In this document: positions 7,464 to 17,700 of the stretch, one piece after another
Position numbering within the stretch: the stretch's first letter is position 1
Layout: every line of letters begins with the position of its first letter
Virus record (IMG/VR): IMGVR_UViG_3300017527_000131
Location: 1 to 47,772 of that record
Strand: one strand, 5' to 3'
DNA: 47,772 nucleotides
Origin: a virus
The notes under the pieces: generated by a model
The model's input: the letters and a program-made list of their open reading frames with translations, nothing else
Told to the model about the DNA's origin: nothing
The model's database searches: none
Made by a program: the position numbers and the translations under genes

Positions 7464-8113
7464 GAGAGGACGCGAAGAAAGTATTGCTCGCGAAAGATAA
7501 AGACGCGGAACAAAGGCGCATTGATAATAAACTTGCGAAGAAAAAAGACATTAAGGAGGACAATGTAAACACGCTCGTACAGGCAAAGGAGATTGGTTTG
7601 ATCGGGAGCGAGTTAGATGTCAATGAACTTGTCGCGTCCCTCGAAAACGTCGAGCCTCTATATGATATTAAGCAGGCAGAAGATAGGATTGATAATAAAA
7701 TTCTATGCGTTATGCTAATGGAGGGTATGCAACGCGACTATAAGGGGGAGTTCCTACCCAACTTTACCTTAGCAGGTAAATTGGTGGGTAGGTCTAAATC
7801 TTATATGTATAAACTTTGGCAAGATAAAGCTGAAGTCCTTGCTCAAAAGAATAACCTCGTTAATAATGGCTTACAAATGGTACAAGTAAAGCTCGTTATT
7901 AACCTATTGAAAATGACTCACGCATTAGACAGCGTTGAGGATTGGAGTATCTTTATGGATAGTGCGGGACAGTTCAAGAATTTCATTGAGCTGTTCGACA
8001 AGCTACTCTTGAGAGCGAGGCTGTTAGGTAATATGTCAACAGAAAACGTAGCACATAAACACGAACACGCTCACGGAGGTAAGGTAGCCTTAGTGAAAAC
8101 GGACGATATGTAG
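7460..8113 (+). CDS. HTH protein, possible small terminase or regulator
   Basis: The 217-residue protein has a charged N-terminal helix-rich part and a central helix-turn-helix-like stretch (LAGKLVGRSKSYMYKLW, near residues 104-120). Long helices follow, and the C-terminus is His-rich (HKHEHAHGG). HTH plus oligomerisation helices is the layout of small terminase subunits, and no other good TerS is seen beside TerL. A transcription or replication factor is equally possible. It lies just upstream of the integrase and is coupled to the preceding gene by ATGA. Confidence 0.55.
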   Translation: MREDAKKVLLAKDKDAEQRRIDNKLAKKKDIKEDNVNTLVQAKEIGLIGSELDVNELVASLENVEPLYDIKQAEDRIDNKILCVMLMEGMQRDYKGEFLPNFTLAGKLVGRSKSYMYKLWQDKAEVLAQKNNLVNNGLQMVQVKLVINLLKMTHALDSVEDWSIFMDSAGQFKNFIELFDKLLLRARLLGNMSTENVAHKHEHAHGGKVALVKTDDM

Positions 8114-8122
8114 GAGGATATA

Positions 8123-8692
8123 GTGGCAACAGTAACAGCAATCAGAGATATAAATAAAGTTTTGGAACTACTCAGGTGGTTTGAAAAACGTAATGACCGA
8201 AGTGCATTGTTATTTCGATTAGGAATTAATACTGCTCTTCGTATCGGGGACTTGTTGGATATAAAGTATACTCACGTATTCGATCCTGCGGGCAGGTTTC
8301 GTGAGTACCTACACCTGAACGAGAATAAAACAGGCAAGGAACGCAAGGTCAAACTCAACGATAAGATTAGACCACACATAAAAAAATACTGCGAGTTCTA
8401 TGAAATGGTAGGCGAGGACTATTTATTTTTTAGTAACGACGATCCTAATAATCATATGCACAGGGTAACTGCGTGGCGTGCATTAAAGGCGGGAGCTGAC
8501 GCTTGTGGTATCGAACACTTTGGTACTCATACACTACGCAAGACTGCCGGATATCACATATATCAAAAGAGCGGTAACGATATAGCTTTAGTTATGACGT
8601 TACTTAACCATAGCAATCCGAAAGTAACCCTCAGATATATCGGAGCAAGTCAACAGGAAGTTGACAAAGCCTTGCAAGAATTTGGTATATAG
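8123..8692 (+). CDS. int: Minimal tyrosine recombinase/integrase
   Basis: The 189-residue protein consists almost entirely of the catalytic domain. The visible active-site residues are R40 (NTALRIGDL), K69 (NKTGK), H136-x-x-R139 (HTLRK), H163 (LNHSNP) and the nucleophile Y172 (RYIG). The usual N-terminal arm- and core-binding domains are absent. It should cut and rejoin DNA through a 3'-phosphotyrosine bond, either for integration or for resolving genome multimers. It starts at GTG 8123 after AGGAGGATAT. An excisionase-like gene follows, supporting an integration role, but no repressor is recognised in the window. Confidence 0.85.
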   Translation: MATVTAIRDINKVLELLRWFEKRNDRSALLFRLGINTALRIGDLLDIKYTHVFDPAGRFREYLHLNENKTGKERKVKLNDKIRPHIKKYCEFYEMVGEDYLFFSNDDPNNHMHRVTAWRALKAGADACGIEHFGTHTLRKTAGYHIYQKSGNDIALVMTLLNHSNPKVTLRYIGASQQEVDKALQEFGI

Positions 8693-8729
8693 TTTGCTAT
8701 TCTAATCCATTGGCATTAATATTGGAGGT

Positions 8730-8751
8730 TAAATTAATAGGATAAATTAAT
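8730..8751 (+). repeat. Two direct copies of TAAATTAAT between integrase and excisionase
   Basis: TAAATTAAT occurs at 8730-8738 and again at 8743-8751, the second copy overlapping the ATG at 8750. GGAGG at 8725-8729 precedes the first copy and AGGA (8739-8742) the second. The 13-bp periodicity could be a binding site for the small HTH protein encoded immediately downstream, or a local duplication. An attP core may lie in this gap but cannot be defined without the host site. Confidence 0.35.
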
Positions 8752-8935
8752 GTCAAGAGATAAGAAGTTCCTCACTCCCGCAGACGCAGCGAACTATCTC
8801 TCTATCTCAAAATCTCATTTACTATTTTTATTCCGTAAGGGTAAAATAGTTGGATATAAACTTGGGCATAGGACTGTCCGTTTCACGCGGGAGGGACTCG
8901 ATACCTACACAAATTCAAAGGAGAAAATTATATGA
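8750..8935 (+). CDS. Excisionase-type HTH DNA-binding protein
   Basis: The 61-residue protein has the compact winged helix-turn-helix pattern of excisionase/MerR-like proteins: LTPADAANYLSISKSHLLFLFRKGKI followed by a short wing (YKLGHRTVRF) and a C-terminal helix. Such proteins bind direct repeats and bend DNA to steer integrase toward excision, or act as repressors. Its place directly after the integrase favours a recombination directionality factor. It overlaps the YqaJ-type exonuclease by four bases. Confidence 0.7.
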   Translation: MSRDKKFLTPADAANYLSISKSHLLFLFRKGKIVGYKLGHRTVRFTREGLDTYTNSKEKII

Positions 8936-9903
8936 ACGACGTAACAAGCGAAGTAACTGCACACGAGGCTTGGTTAGAGGCGCGCAGGCAGGGGGTTGGT
9001 GGCTCTGATATAGGAGCTATGTTTAACCTTGAGCCTTACGGGTGTCAACGTATGCTTTGGTATGATAAGCGCAATCAAGAGCCTGACTACCCGCGTAAAG
9101 AGGGTGGCGTATTAGACAGGGGACACGCATTAGAGCCTGTAATCGCTGAACAATTCACTAAAGATTATGGATTGAAAGTTAGAAATGTAAATCAAATTAA
9201 ACAGCACAAGACTGAGCATTGGGCGTTAGCAAACCTCGATAGGAAAGTTGAGGGCGAAGATATTTTATTGGAATGTAAGACAGCAGGTAGGGAGATATTC
9301 CATAGAATCAAAAGAGACGGTATCCCTGAGCATTACATTATGCAAGTACAGCAGTACCTATGGATAACAGGATATAAAAAAGCAATCCTCGCTATCCTTT
9401 GGGCAGACGGTTGGAAGTTTTTATATGAAGAGATTGAGGCAGATCCGAACATACATAGGCTCATACAGGATACAGGCAGGTGGTTTTGGCGAATGGTTAC
9501 GGAGGGAGGCATACCCGACCGACTCGATCCTAACGACAAGCGCTGTCAAACCTGTATTTTCAGGACGACCTGTCAAGGACAGGCTTTATTAGATAAGATA
9601 GACGACGCTACAGGCGAGGAGATCGTTGATATGTCTAATGAATTAGATCCTTTAATGGAGGATTTGGTAAATGTAGAGGGTGTATTGCTTGAGGCTAAAG
9701 GAATGAAAGAGGAGCTGACGACTAAGATTAAAGCAGTCTTGAACAAAACTCCTGTTGCTAACTGTACCGGTTATCGCGTACACTTCCGTCCGCACAAACG
9801 GACATCAGTTCAGTCAGCAAAATTAAAAAAAGAACAGCCTGATATATATGAGAAGTATTCATCTACTTCAGTTGTTAGACCACTTCGTAAATATCCAATA
9901 TAG
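8932..9903 (+). CDS. YqaJ-type viral exonuclease with Cas4-like cysteine set
   Basis: It is a 5'-3' exonuclease of the lambda-Exo/YqaJ PD-(D/E)XK superfamily, expected to resect double-strand ends for the RecT-type annealase encoded next. Visible motifs are GVGGSDIGAMF (21-31), H65 and E68 in RGHALEP, D103 in NLDRK, the catalytic E114-x-K116 (LECKTA), and the QxxxY helix at about 138-142. It also carries C38 in GCQRMLWYDK and C205, C208 and C214 (CQTCIFRTTC), the arrangement that holds an iron-sulphur cluster in Cas4/AddB-like nucleases. The length of 323 residues fits YqaJ proteins. Confidence 0.85.
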   Translation: MNDVTSEVTAHEAWLEARRQGVGGSDIGAMFNLEPYGCQRMLWYDKRNQEPDYPRKEGGVLDRGHALEPVIAEQFTKDYGLKVRNVNQIKQHKTEHWALANLDRKVEGEDILLECKTAGREIFHRIKRDGIPEHYIMQVQQYLWITGYKKAILAILWADGWKFLYEEIEADPNIHRLIQDTGRWFWRMVTEGGIPDRLDPNDKRCQTCIFRTTCQGQALLDKIDDATGEEIVDMSNELDPLMEDLVNVEGVLLEAKGMKEELTTKIKAVLNKTPVANCTGYRVHFRPHKRTSVQSAKLKKEQPDIYEKYSSTSVVRPLRKYPI

Positions 9904-9912
9904 GAGAAATCA

Positions 9913-11061
9913 ATGGCTAAATCTACAGCATTAGAAAGAAAGGACAATTTTACTACTGTCAGGGATATGCTTAACACGCTCACAGACGCAATAAGTAGTG
10001 CGCTACCTAAGCATTTAACAGCAGAAAGACAAATAAGGATAGCAAGTACAGGCTTGCAAAAGAATCCTGCTTTATTGGACTGTACTGCGCACTCAATCGT
10101 GAGCTGTATAATTCAAGCGTCGCAATTAGGTCTTGAGCCTGACGGAGTTACAGGACAGGCGTACTTAGTTCCCTTTAATAACACTAAGACAGGACAGCGT
10201 GAGTGTCAGCTGATACCCGGATACAAAGGCTATCTATCTTTAGCTTATAATTCAGGACAGGTTGATAGTGTGAACGCAAAGGTCGTACACGACGGAGATA
10301 AGTTCCAATACAACTACGGACTTAACCCTGACCTCATTCACGTCCCTGTATTCGACAGCAAAAAGCGTAATGTTACTCACGTCTATTGTGTTATCAAGAT
10401 GAAATCAGGGGGACACGTCTTTGATGTTATGTCGAGAGAGGAAATTGAGGAACATAAGAAACGCTACTCTCACGGAGCTAAACTTAAAGGCTCAGTTTGG
10501 GAGAAAGAGTGGGAGTCTATGGCTATGAAAACTGTCATACGCAGAACACTCAAGCTCGTACCGCAGTCGTCTGATCTACGCTTGGCGATTACTTTGGACG
10601 AGAGCGCGGAGGTTGGTATGGCTCAGAAGTTTTCAGGTATGGAAATGGGAGAAATTTTAGATGTAACTACGGAACAGCAAACAGACCAATTAAAAGATAA
10701 ATTGGAACATCAAAAGAAAAAGACCAAGAGCCAATCTGCTACGGTCAAATCTGACACGGTTAAAACTGACGAGGTTAAGACTTCTACCAAAACAGATGAA
10801 AAGGTACAGGATAAAGAAGAAACGCAGGATACGGGCAAATTTGAGGGCGATTATGAAAAGATAGCGATTGATAAATATAATCAGCTTACTGCATTAGGCG
10901 GGGACGCAAAGGGTTTACTCGATCAGCTGACAGGTAACACTCGTGTAGTTGATACTATTAGCGACAATCTAAAGAAGAGAGTCATAGCAGTATTCGACCA
11001 ACAGATTGACGAGCTGACACCTAAGCAAGAATCTATTTTAAAAGAGACTCAGAATGACTGA
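9913..11061 (+). CDS. recT: RecT-family single-strand annealing protein
   Basis: The first 245 residues follow RecT closely: TAERQIRIASTGLQKNP, then SIVSCIIQASQLGLEPDG, then AYLVPFNN, LIPGYKGYLSLAYNSG, and a C-terminal EWESMAMKTVIRRTLK helix. RecT proteins anneal complementary strands made by the partner exonuclease, promoting recombination and concatemer formation. The remaining residues (about 260-382) form a charged Lys/Thr-rich linker and a helical tail that may recruit partners. AGGAG precedes ATG 9913, ten bases after the exonuclease stop. Confidence 0.9.
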   Translation: MAKSTALERKDNFTTVRDMLNTLTDAISSALPKHLTAERQIRIASTGLQKNPALLDCTAHSIVSCIIQASQLGLEPDGVTGQAYLVPFNNTKTGQRECQLIPGYKGYLSLAYNSGQVDSVNAKVVHDGDKFQYNYGLNPDLIHVPVFDSKKRNVTHVYCVIKMKSGGHVFDVMSREEIEEHKKRYSHGAKLKGSVWEKEWESMAMKTVIRRTLKLVPQSSDLRLAITLDESAEVGMAQKFSGMEMGEILDVTTEQQTDQLKDKLEHQKKKTKSQSATVKSDTVKTDEVKTSTKTDEKVQDKEETQDTGKFEGDYEKIAIDKYNQLTALGGDAKGLLDQLTGNTRVVDTISDNLKKRVIAVFDQQIDELTPKQESILKETQND

Positions 11062-11716
11062 GGATTTAACTAAGGGGGACACTCCTCAGTCTGCCACGAC
11101 AAAGGAAGAGGCGGGACTTACTCCCCCCGCCTCCGTCCCCCCTGTATTCACACACCCGCGCAAGAAGAGGGAGGATTTTGACAGCGACGAGGAGCATTGG
11201 TTTTACCTATGGTTAGGCGAGGCTGTTGAGAATAAGTTGGTAAAAGGTTGGAACTATCACACTCAGGGATTTTTATTATCAGGTAGGAAAACAATTAAAG
11301 TTCCTGCTCCAATCAAAAAAGATTTAATGCGGAAAAAGAATATCTTTCTATTACACCCGCAGTACTATACCCCTGACTTCGTATTTGGTATAACAGCAGA
11401 GTTTATGGATCTGATAGGATACAAAGCTAAGATCTATCCTCCGTCCCATAAATTAGCAAGGGTTATTATTGTTGATGTTAAGGGTAAGTATGCAGGTAAA
11501 AATAATAATTCAGCGATTACATTCCCCGTACTTCAGAAGTGGCTATGCGATAAGCAAGATGTACTCGTGAACAAGTTAGTGCCTGAAGTATTTTTCAGAA
11601 AGACGTGGTGTCCTTACAAGGTGGCGTTCTCTAAGAACGGTAAGCGATACAAAAAGTGGGAGGACTTCCCTCTATATGAGGAATGGTGGCGGGGGGATAA
11701 ACCATTGGAGAAGTAA
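11054..11716 (+). CDS. PD-(D/E)XK-like nuclease of the phage recombination set
   Basis: After a Pro/Thr-rich N-terminus, the 220-residue protein shows an acidic helix (DSDEEHWFYLWL, about 43-54), YTPDFVF (about 108-114) and VIIVDVKGKY (about 137-146). This is the E...PD...DxK order of PD-(D/E)XK enzymes similar to DUF1064-type phage nucleases. A FPVLQKWLCD helix follows. Its position directly after the exonuclease and RecT genes (8-bp overlap) suggests a role in processing recombination branches. The exact substrate is unknown, and the nuclease assignment rests on motif order. Confidence 0.6.
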   Translation: MTEDLTKGDTPQSATTKEEAGLTPPASVPPVFTHPRKKREDFDSDEEHWFYLWLGEAVENKLVKGWNYHTQGFLLSGRKTIKVPAPIKKDLMRKKNIFLLHPQYYTPDFVFGITAEFMDLIGYKAKIYPPSHKLARVIIVDVKGKYAGKNNNSAITFPVLQKWLCDKQDVLVNKLVPEVFFRKTWCPYKVAFSKNGKRYKKWEDFPLYEEWWRGDKPLEK

Positions 11717-11731
11717 CTCCCTATTAAAAAG

Positions 11732-11762
11732 CCGGAGTGAGTTGGATAAGCTCTCACTCCGG
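11732..11762. terminator. Bidirectional intrinsic terminator
   Basis: A perfect 10-bp stem, CCGGAGTGAG (11732-11741) with CTCACTCCGG (11753-11762), encloses an 11-base loop. It has AAAAAG on its left and TTTG on its right, so each strand carries a T-tract after the hairpin; the leftward T-tract is longer. It sits between the convergent early (rightward) and late (leftward) operons and should end both transcripts. Confidence 0.85.
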
Positions 11763-11793
11763 TTTGCTCTTTTCTCTTGCCTACAACAAGGAG

Positions 11794-14700
11794 CTAAAAT
11801 TTAATTTGTATATCCTCGTCAGGAACTATCTCGTAGTTATAATCTTTTTCATAATCTTCAAACTTCCCTGTCATTTGTTGCATAGTATTCTTATGTCTCT
11901 CAATCAATGACAACTGCGCGCCAATCCTTTGTGCGCCTACCTGAAACTTATAATATTCTTTCCACTTCGCGTTAATCTTCTTTTGAATAAACGACCGTTC
12001 AATAGCAGAGTCAGCTTTGGATAATTCTTTTTCAAGTTCCTCAATGGTATTCTTTCCTAACAGCATTTCAGATTTAGCCTCAGCCTCTATAACTCCGAGC
12101 GCAGCCTTGAATAGCGGGTACGGATCTATTCCATTTTGAATAGCTGTAAAGTTTAGCGATTGGATTTCGTGTTCAATATCTTCAGGACTATCGTGCTTAC
12201 CGAAACCTTTGATCGCATATTCATATAGATCTATCAACTTCCTGCGCGTCGCTCCCTTTGAAGAGGGCATAGCAACGTCCAATAAGTATGACTCCTTATG
12301 AGGATATATCAAATTGCGAGTGCTGAATGGTAATGGCGTTTGTGCTATTGTTACCGCAGCCTGCCAAGTCCACGCCCAACCTTTAGCGTCCTTTAAAGCA
12401 TAGTTTTCAAATCCGCTTAGAGTGCTACCCGTAAATAATTCTATTGGTTTCTGCAATACAGGGTTAGCCTTTGCTCCAACTTTTTTAAGGAATGGTTTGC
12501 CAACTACAATCCCTCCGAAGTCAGATAGGAACAGCTCGAACAATTCTCTGAATTGTTTACCCCAACGTACATAGCGCTCAGTCCCGTCCTTGTATCTGCC
12601 TGCGAATAAGTGGCTCTTATGACCTACCACATTCCTGAACATTGTATCATCTTTCCAACCATAACTGTCCTGCTGATAATACTCTGGATTTTCCTCGCGG
12701 TCTCTGCGTCTAAAGAAAGCGTTTAACATATTCATACCGACACCGTAGTAAAGGAAAGCTCTCAACCAAAATGCTCCACCTATTTTCATTCGTAATCTTT
12801 TATTTGCTTTGTCGCTGTAGATAGCTCCTATACCTGCCGGAGAGAGTGCCTGCCTGATCGTAGATACCTGCCAATCAAAACTCAGTAACAATCGTTGAGC
12901 AGCCTTGACTCCTGACGGTTTCCTTATTGACTGCTGTATCTTCCCAACCTTTGGATTGAGCATAAGTATATCGAAGTTCTGTCCTCCAAAGGTATCATTG
13001 ACGAGCTGTGCTATTTCTCTTTTTGCGCGTACTAAGTCAGTACCGGTTACATCTTTTTTAATCTTTGCTACCTGAGACTCATACGCATACAGTTTTAAAC
13101 CGTCGTGTAACCAATCCCAAAGCGCGTGATCCCAACGCTCGTTGAATCCTGCCATAAGTTTAGCAACCCCGCCTCTAAAGAAATGATCTTTATGCTTATG
13201 AACTAAATTGTTTAGGAATTGTTGGATCTTCTGTACGGGAAAATCTGCTGACGCTCCCAACTGTAACCCGTGTATAACCCCGTCCTTTGCCAAATCAAGT
13301 TTAGTAAATGCAAGGTTATCTTTCTTAATGAATCCTCGATACACTAATGAAATAGGATTGATAATCTTTGCGGTTTGTTTAACGCCCATCATAGCAATTC
13401 CTGTTTCAGCAAGAGCGATATGGTGGAACAAACTGAGAGATAGGTTGGTTTTCTTTACAACTCCGCTTACCATATCATAGGCACGCCCAAGAGCATTAGA
13501 GTCGTGGACTTCAAGGATAACGTCGAGCGCGTCTTTGAGATCAGGGTGTACTGCAACGTCGACAGTAGACATTGTAGTTCCTTTGCCTTTGCCCGCAGAT
13601 CCAAACACAAGCCTGCGTAATGCAGGGTGGGACATACGTACCCAATTATCAGGAGCTTTACTAAGTTCTGAGATTAGTGGAACTCCCTCGACATTCATTT
13701 CTTTTACATCTTCAATAAACTGAGCGTTAGCCATAGCTCTGTATGTATTGCGACCGTGTAACATTATCAGGTTATTAATATCTAATTCTTTCGGAGCTAA
13801 ACCGTGTTCAGTAATACCCTCCATAAGTGTACCAATATATCTTTTCTTTAAGAACGGGTTAGTCCTTTGAAACCATTGAGTTACCGCTAAGTGTTTCTTA
13901 CCTTTCCACCTACCTACGTCCCATACGTGAGGCACATAGTTTAACTTCTGTTCATAGGTTAGATCCTCGTGGTACTCAGTCATTTCTTTCCATATATTAT
14001 CGAAGTGAGTCCTTGCCATATCAACGATTATGTTGAACTCTTTATCATTCTTCAGCTGTTGATAAAGTTTCTCAAGGTCAGGTCTGTTCAATACTTTAGG
14101 GACACCAGACTGCTCTATCAGGAATGGAATTACCTCTCTCTCTTCCTTAGTAGTGAGACTGTCTATCGTGTTTGTCAGGTCTTTAAGGTCAAGCATTTTA
14201 GAGGAGATCAATGCGTTGCGTAAGTATGCAAGCTCCCTAACCTGATAGCGATTTTGACTTCTAAATTCTTTTGACTCCTCAATGCCCTCCATAGCTTGAC
14301 GTTCAAGCTCGCGCTTTTTCATACGGTCGTCTAACTTCTTAACAACCTCAGATGTTGGTACAAGGTCATAGCTTATATCGGGAGTCTTTGCGCTGAACTC
14401 TCCGGTATTGTATAACGACTTAATAGCATTATCCTTATATACGCAGTAGGTATTAAACCCTGACTCGTTTAAGTAGGAGCTATCGTATCCGTACTTCTTA
14501 GCAATCTCTCCTACTATGTCCTGATCTACATAAGAAAAGATTTTAAGAGATCTATTCTCTGAGTGTGCGAGGAATAAATGATTTGAGTTTGAAGTCTCCC
14601 ACCCTGACATATCATAGTCAGTCTTACCTACAGCTGTTTGATCTTCTAACCATAGGTTATAATCGCGGACGAAACTCTCTTCTAACTCAGTAAGCATTTT

Positions 14701-17700
14701 CTCCGGTACGCCTGCCTCTCTCATATAGGATAGAAATTCTTTATAGTTACCAATCTCTTCCTCAGCCTGAACTTTAAACTTGATAGGATTTTTAATTGAT
14801 ACAAGCAACGGTAGTATATTCGCGCCCTTAATATCAGAACTGCTAAGATATTCGTGCATTGTAAACGGAGGCTTATAGTGAGGATCTATCTCTGTAAGCG
14901 CAGCAATCGCAGACCAATGAACACCGGTATACATCATAGCATACTCGCTCTCGTCTGTTATCCACCCTGCTACATTAGGCGAGGTATGGAACTTATTACC
15001 GTGTAACCCCTGATTGCGCGTCCCGTGATACATTATAACCGGATCTCCTAACTCGTCGATTAAGATAGATCCTTTATAGAACTGTTTAAATTTTGGATTG
15101 GTTGCAATTCCGTGTCGAACTTCGCGCATATCATAATCTTTTACAACCCGCTGCCCTTTATCATTCCTCTCTACAGGGTTATCTGTCCTATCAACAAAGG
15201 TATTCAATAGATCCTCGTCCGATATAAGCGCGTTACTCTCAGCGATTGCGTCCTGTTCTAAACTTAATTGATCCTGCTCCGTTATAGGCAGGGACTTCTT
15301 ATGTTTCTTTCTTTTGTTCTCAGTTAAATCCTGTTGCTGTTTCTTGACGGTCTTAGTGTTTTGTGCTTTTGGTTTATTAACAATAGGTTTCGTCTTGGTA
15401 TCAAGTGCCTCGATTGTTGCCTCCAACTTCGCAACCTCTTTTGCCACCCACTTATCAGCCTGAGTTTTTTTCTTCCCTGTAAGTTTTGTTGTTGAGCCTT
15501 TTAATGCAGAGATCTCCTGACGCATACGCGCCTCAGTAGGTTGGGAGGTATCTGTCTTATATCCTTTACTCCAAAGGAAGTGCTGTTCTGCAAAACCAAT
15601 GGTCTCAGCTATTCTATTCTTATCGCTTTCGAGAGATATAAATTTCTCCGTCATAACAGCGTCCTCTTCCGCTTCCCAATATTTTTCCTTACCTAATGTC
15701 TTTTCCCTGAAGATCGTCTTTAATAATATAGATCCGTCAGCGTCATACACATTAGTCGTAAGAGTATTCTTGCCCTTAACGAGCTGTATATTGTAGGTTT
15801 TACCTGCCACCTTAAACTGTTCAAATCCTTTTTTCTTCCACGTAGGAGACTTGTGTTCTGTAAACTTAGCAGGGTTGGGGTATCCTATCCATAAATCGCT
15901 AATCTTTACTGCTTTTTTCTTTTTCCCTTTAGCCTGTTGTTTTTTAGGAGTAACCTTTTTTGGCTTAGAAACTTTCTTACTTGGTGTCGTCTTAGCGCCT
16001 TTCTTATCTTTTGGTTTAGCTTTAACAAATTTCTTTTTCGCTTTTGGTTCTGCCTTATCCTCAATTAGTTCGAGGACATTTGTAAGTTTATATTTTTCTA
16101 TCTTACCACTTTTACCCTTTGCAGCAATATATGTATCGGTTATCTCTTCAACAACTATCGGATTAACATTATTGATTAATACTTTATCGCCAACTTGGAT
16201 TTTTTTACCGTTAAAATCTACAAGCGGTTTTGATTTCTTTTTGGGTTTAGTTTTCGGCTTGGTCTTAGACTTGGTAGTCTGCGGGTTTAACATCTGTGCT
16301 ATCCGCTTAGTTCTTTTCGCAGTAGGCTCATTAACAGATCTATCTAAATAGTCTACTAATTCCTCGTTTATCTTGCCCTCCTTAACTAATCGTGCAAAGG
16401 TTTGAGCGTCGCCAAACATAAGACTGAAATAATTTCTGACCTTATCTAATATCTTCCGTAACTCTTTATGGATTTTTCCTTTCGGCTCAACACCGGCAGC
16501 GTACCTGCGAGCTAAGGTACTAAACCATTCCTTGTTACTCTTATTGATTATGTCTCCAATGCTTGCCTCATACTCAGTTTTCCATTGTCCCACCTTAGTA
16601 TCCCAATCAGCGTCGTGTATACCCTCGTTATTATAGAACGCCTCGACTCTCTCCTCGACTACTGTCAATGGATTCGCTCCACCTAACACCTTAATTAAAT
16701 CCTTAGAGGCGTTACCTATCATAGCCTTTTCGTTAGAGCCAAGTATCTGAAACTGCTCAGGAGTCATTTTGATAGGATCAAATCCGTGTTCCTCGATCTT
16801 CTGCATAGCGTCTAACCACGTAATAGTACCGTCGTCTATATCGCTTTGTAGTGTACGAACTAAACTTGACAGCTCATATATCTGCTCGTCAGCTGTATCT
16901 AAATTCTCAAAATGTTTAACCGCGTCCTTAACTGCTGTATCAATATCTTTTTGAATAAGCGTAATTCTATCCTGTGTCTGCTCGCTTATCGTACCTAAGT
17001 CCCGCGTGATCGCTACCCACTCAGGCGTACCATAATCAAACTGCGAGCGCTTATCCTGTAATACCCATAACTGCGCATTTAACTGTCTAAGCGTTGGATC
17101 AGGAATGTTCTTAGTATTCTCAAGTCCTGCCTTTCCCTCTTCAGTTTGCATTTCTGCTTTGAGTTGGTCTATCTGCTCGACGGTTATATTGTCAGGTATG
17201 ACAATGTTGTCAGCAAGTACCAAGTTCCCTGCTCCCTCAACCTTACCACTCTTCAGGGTTTCCCTTAAAGTTTCTAATTGTTGGATAGTATTCTCAGTAT
17301 TCTCGCGGTTACGTAGATCTAACTCAGCTATCTCTTTTTCTGATACGACGTGCTTTCCCTCTTCAATAAATTTTATTGCCTGTTCAACTTCTTTATCCGC
17401 AGCAGCTCGTACTTCCTTGATAGTGTCATCAATGTTTGTGTCTATCCGTTTCTCAACTTTCTTCTGTACCGAGCGCGTATACATCTGCATAGGTAGCGTA
17501 GTAACTGACGACGCTCCAAGTCCTACAGCAAACGCGTCGAATGAGCCACTCCAAGCGTTAAGTTCTTTATTAACACCTGTATAGATGTCGTTTAAATTTT
17601 GTGTTACCTGTGTTGCAAGCTCTTCAACCCCCTCTATAACTCTGTCTGTTAATATAACTCCCTTATTTTTTAGTGAGCGTACAAAGGATTTTCCGAAAGC

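Noticed and set aside
15851-16351. Rightward 166-codon hydrophobic frame opposite the giant virion gene
   Set aside because: It is the antisense of the Lys-rich linker of the polyvalent protein (AAA/AAG read as TTT/CTT). Hydrophobicity is a by-product.
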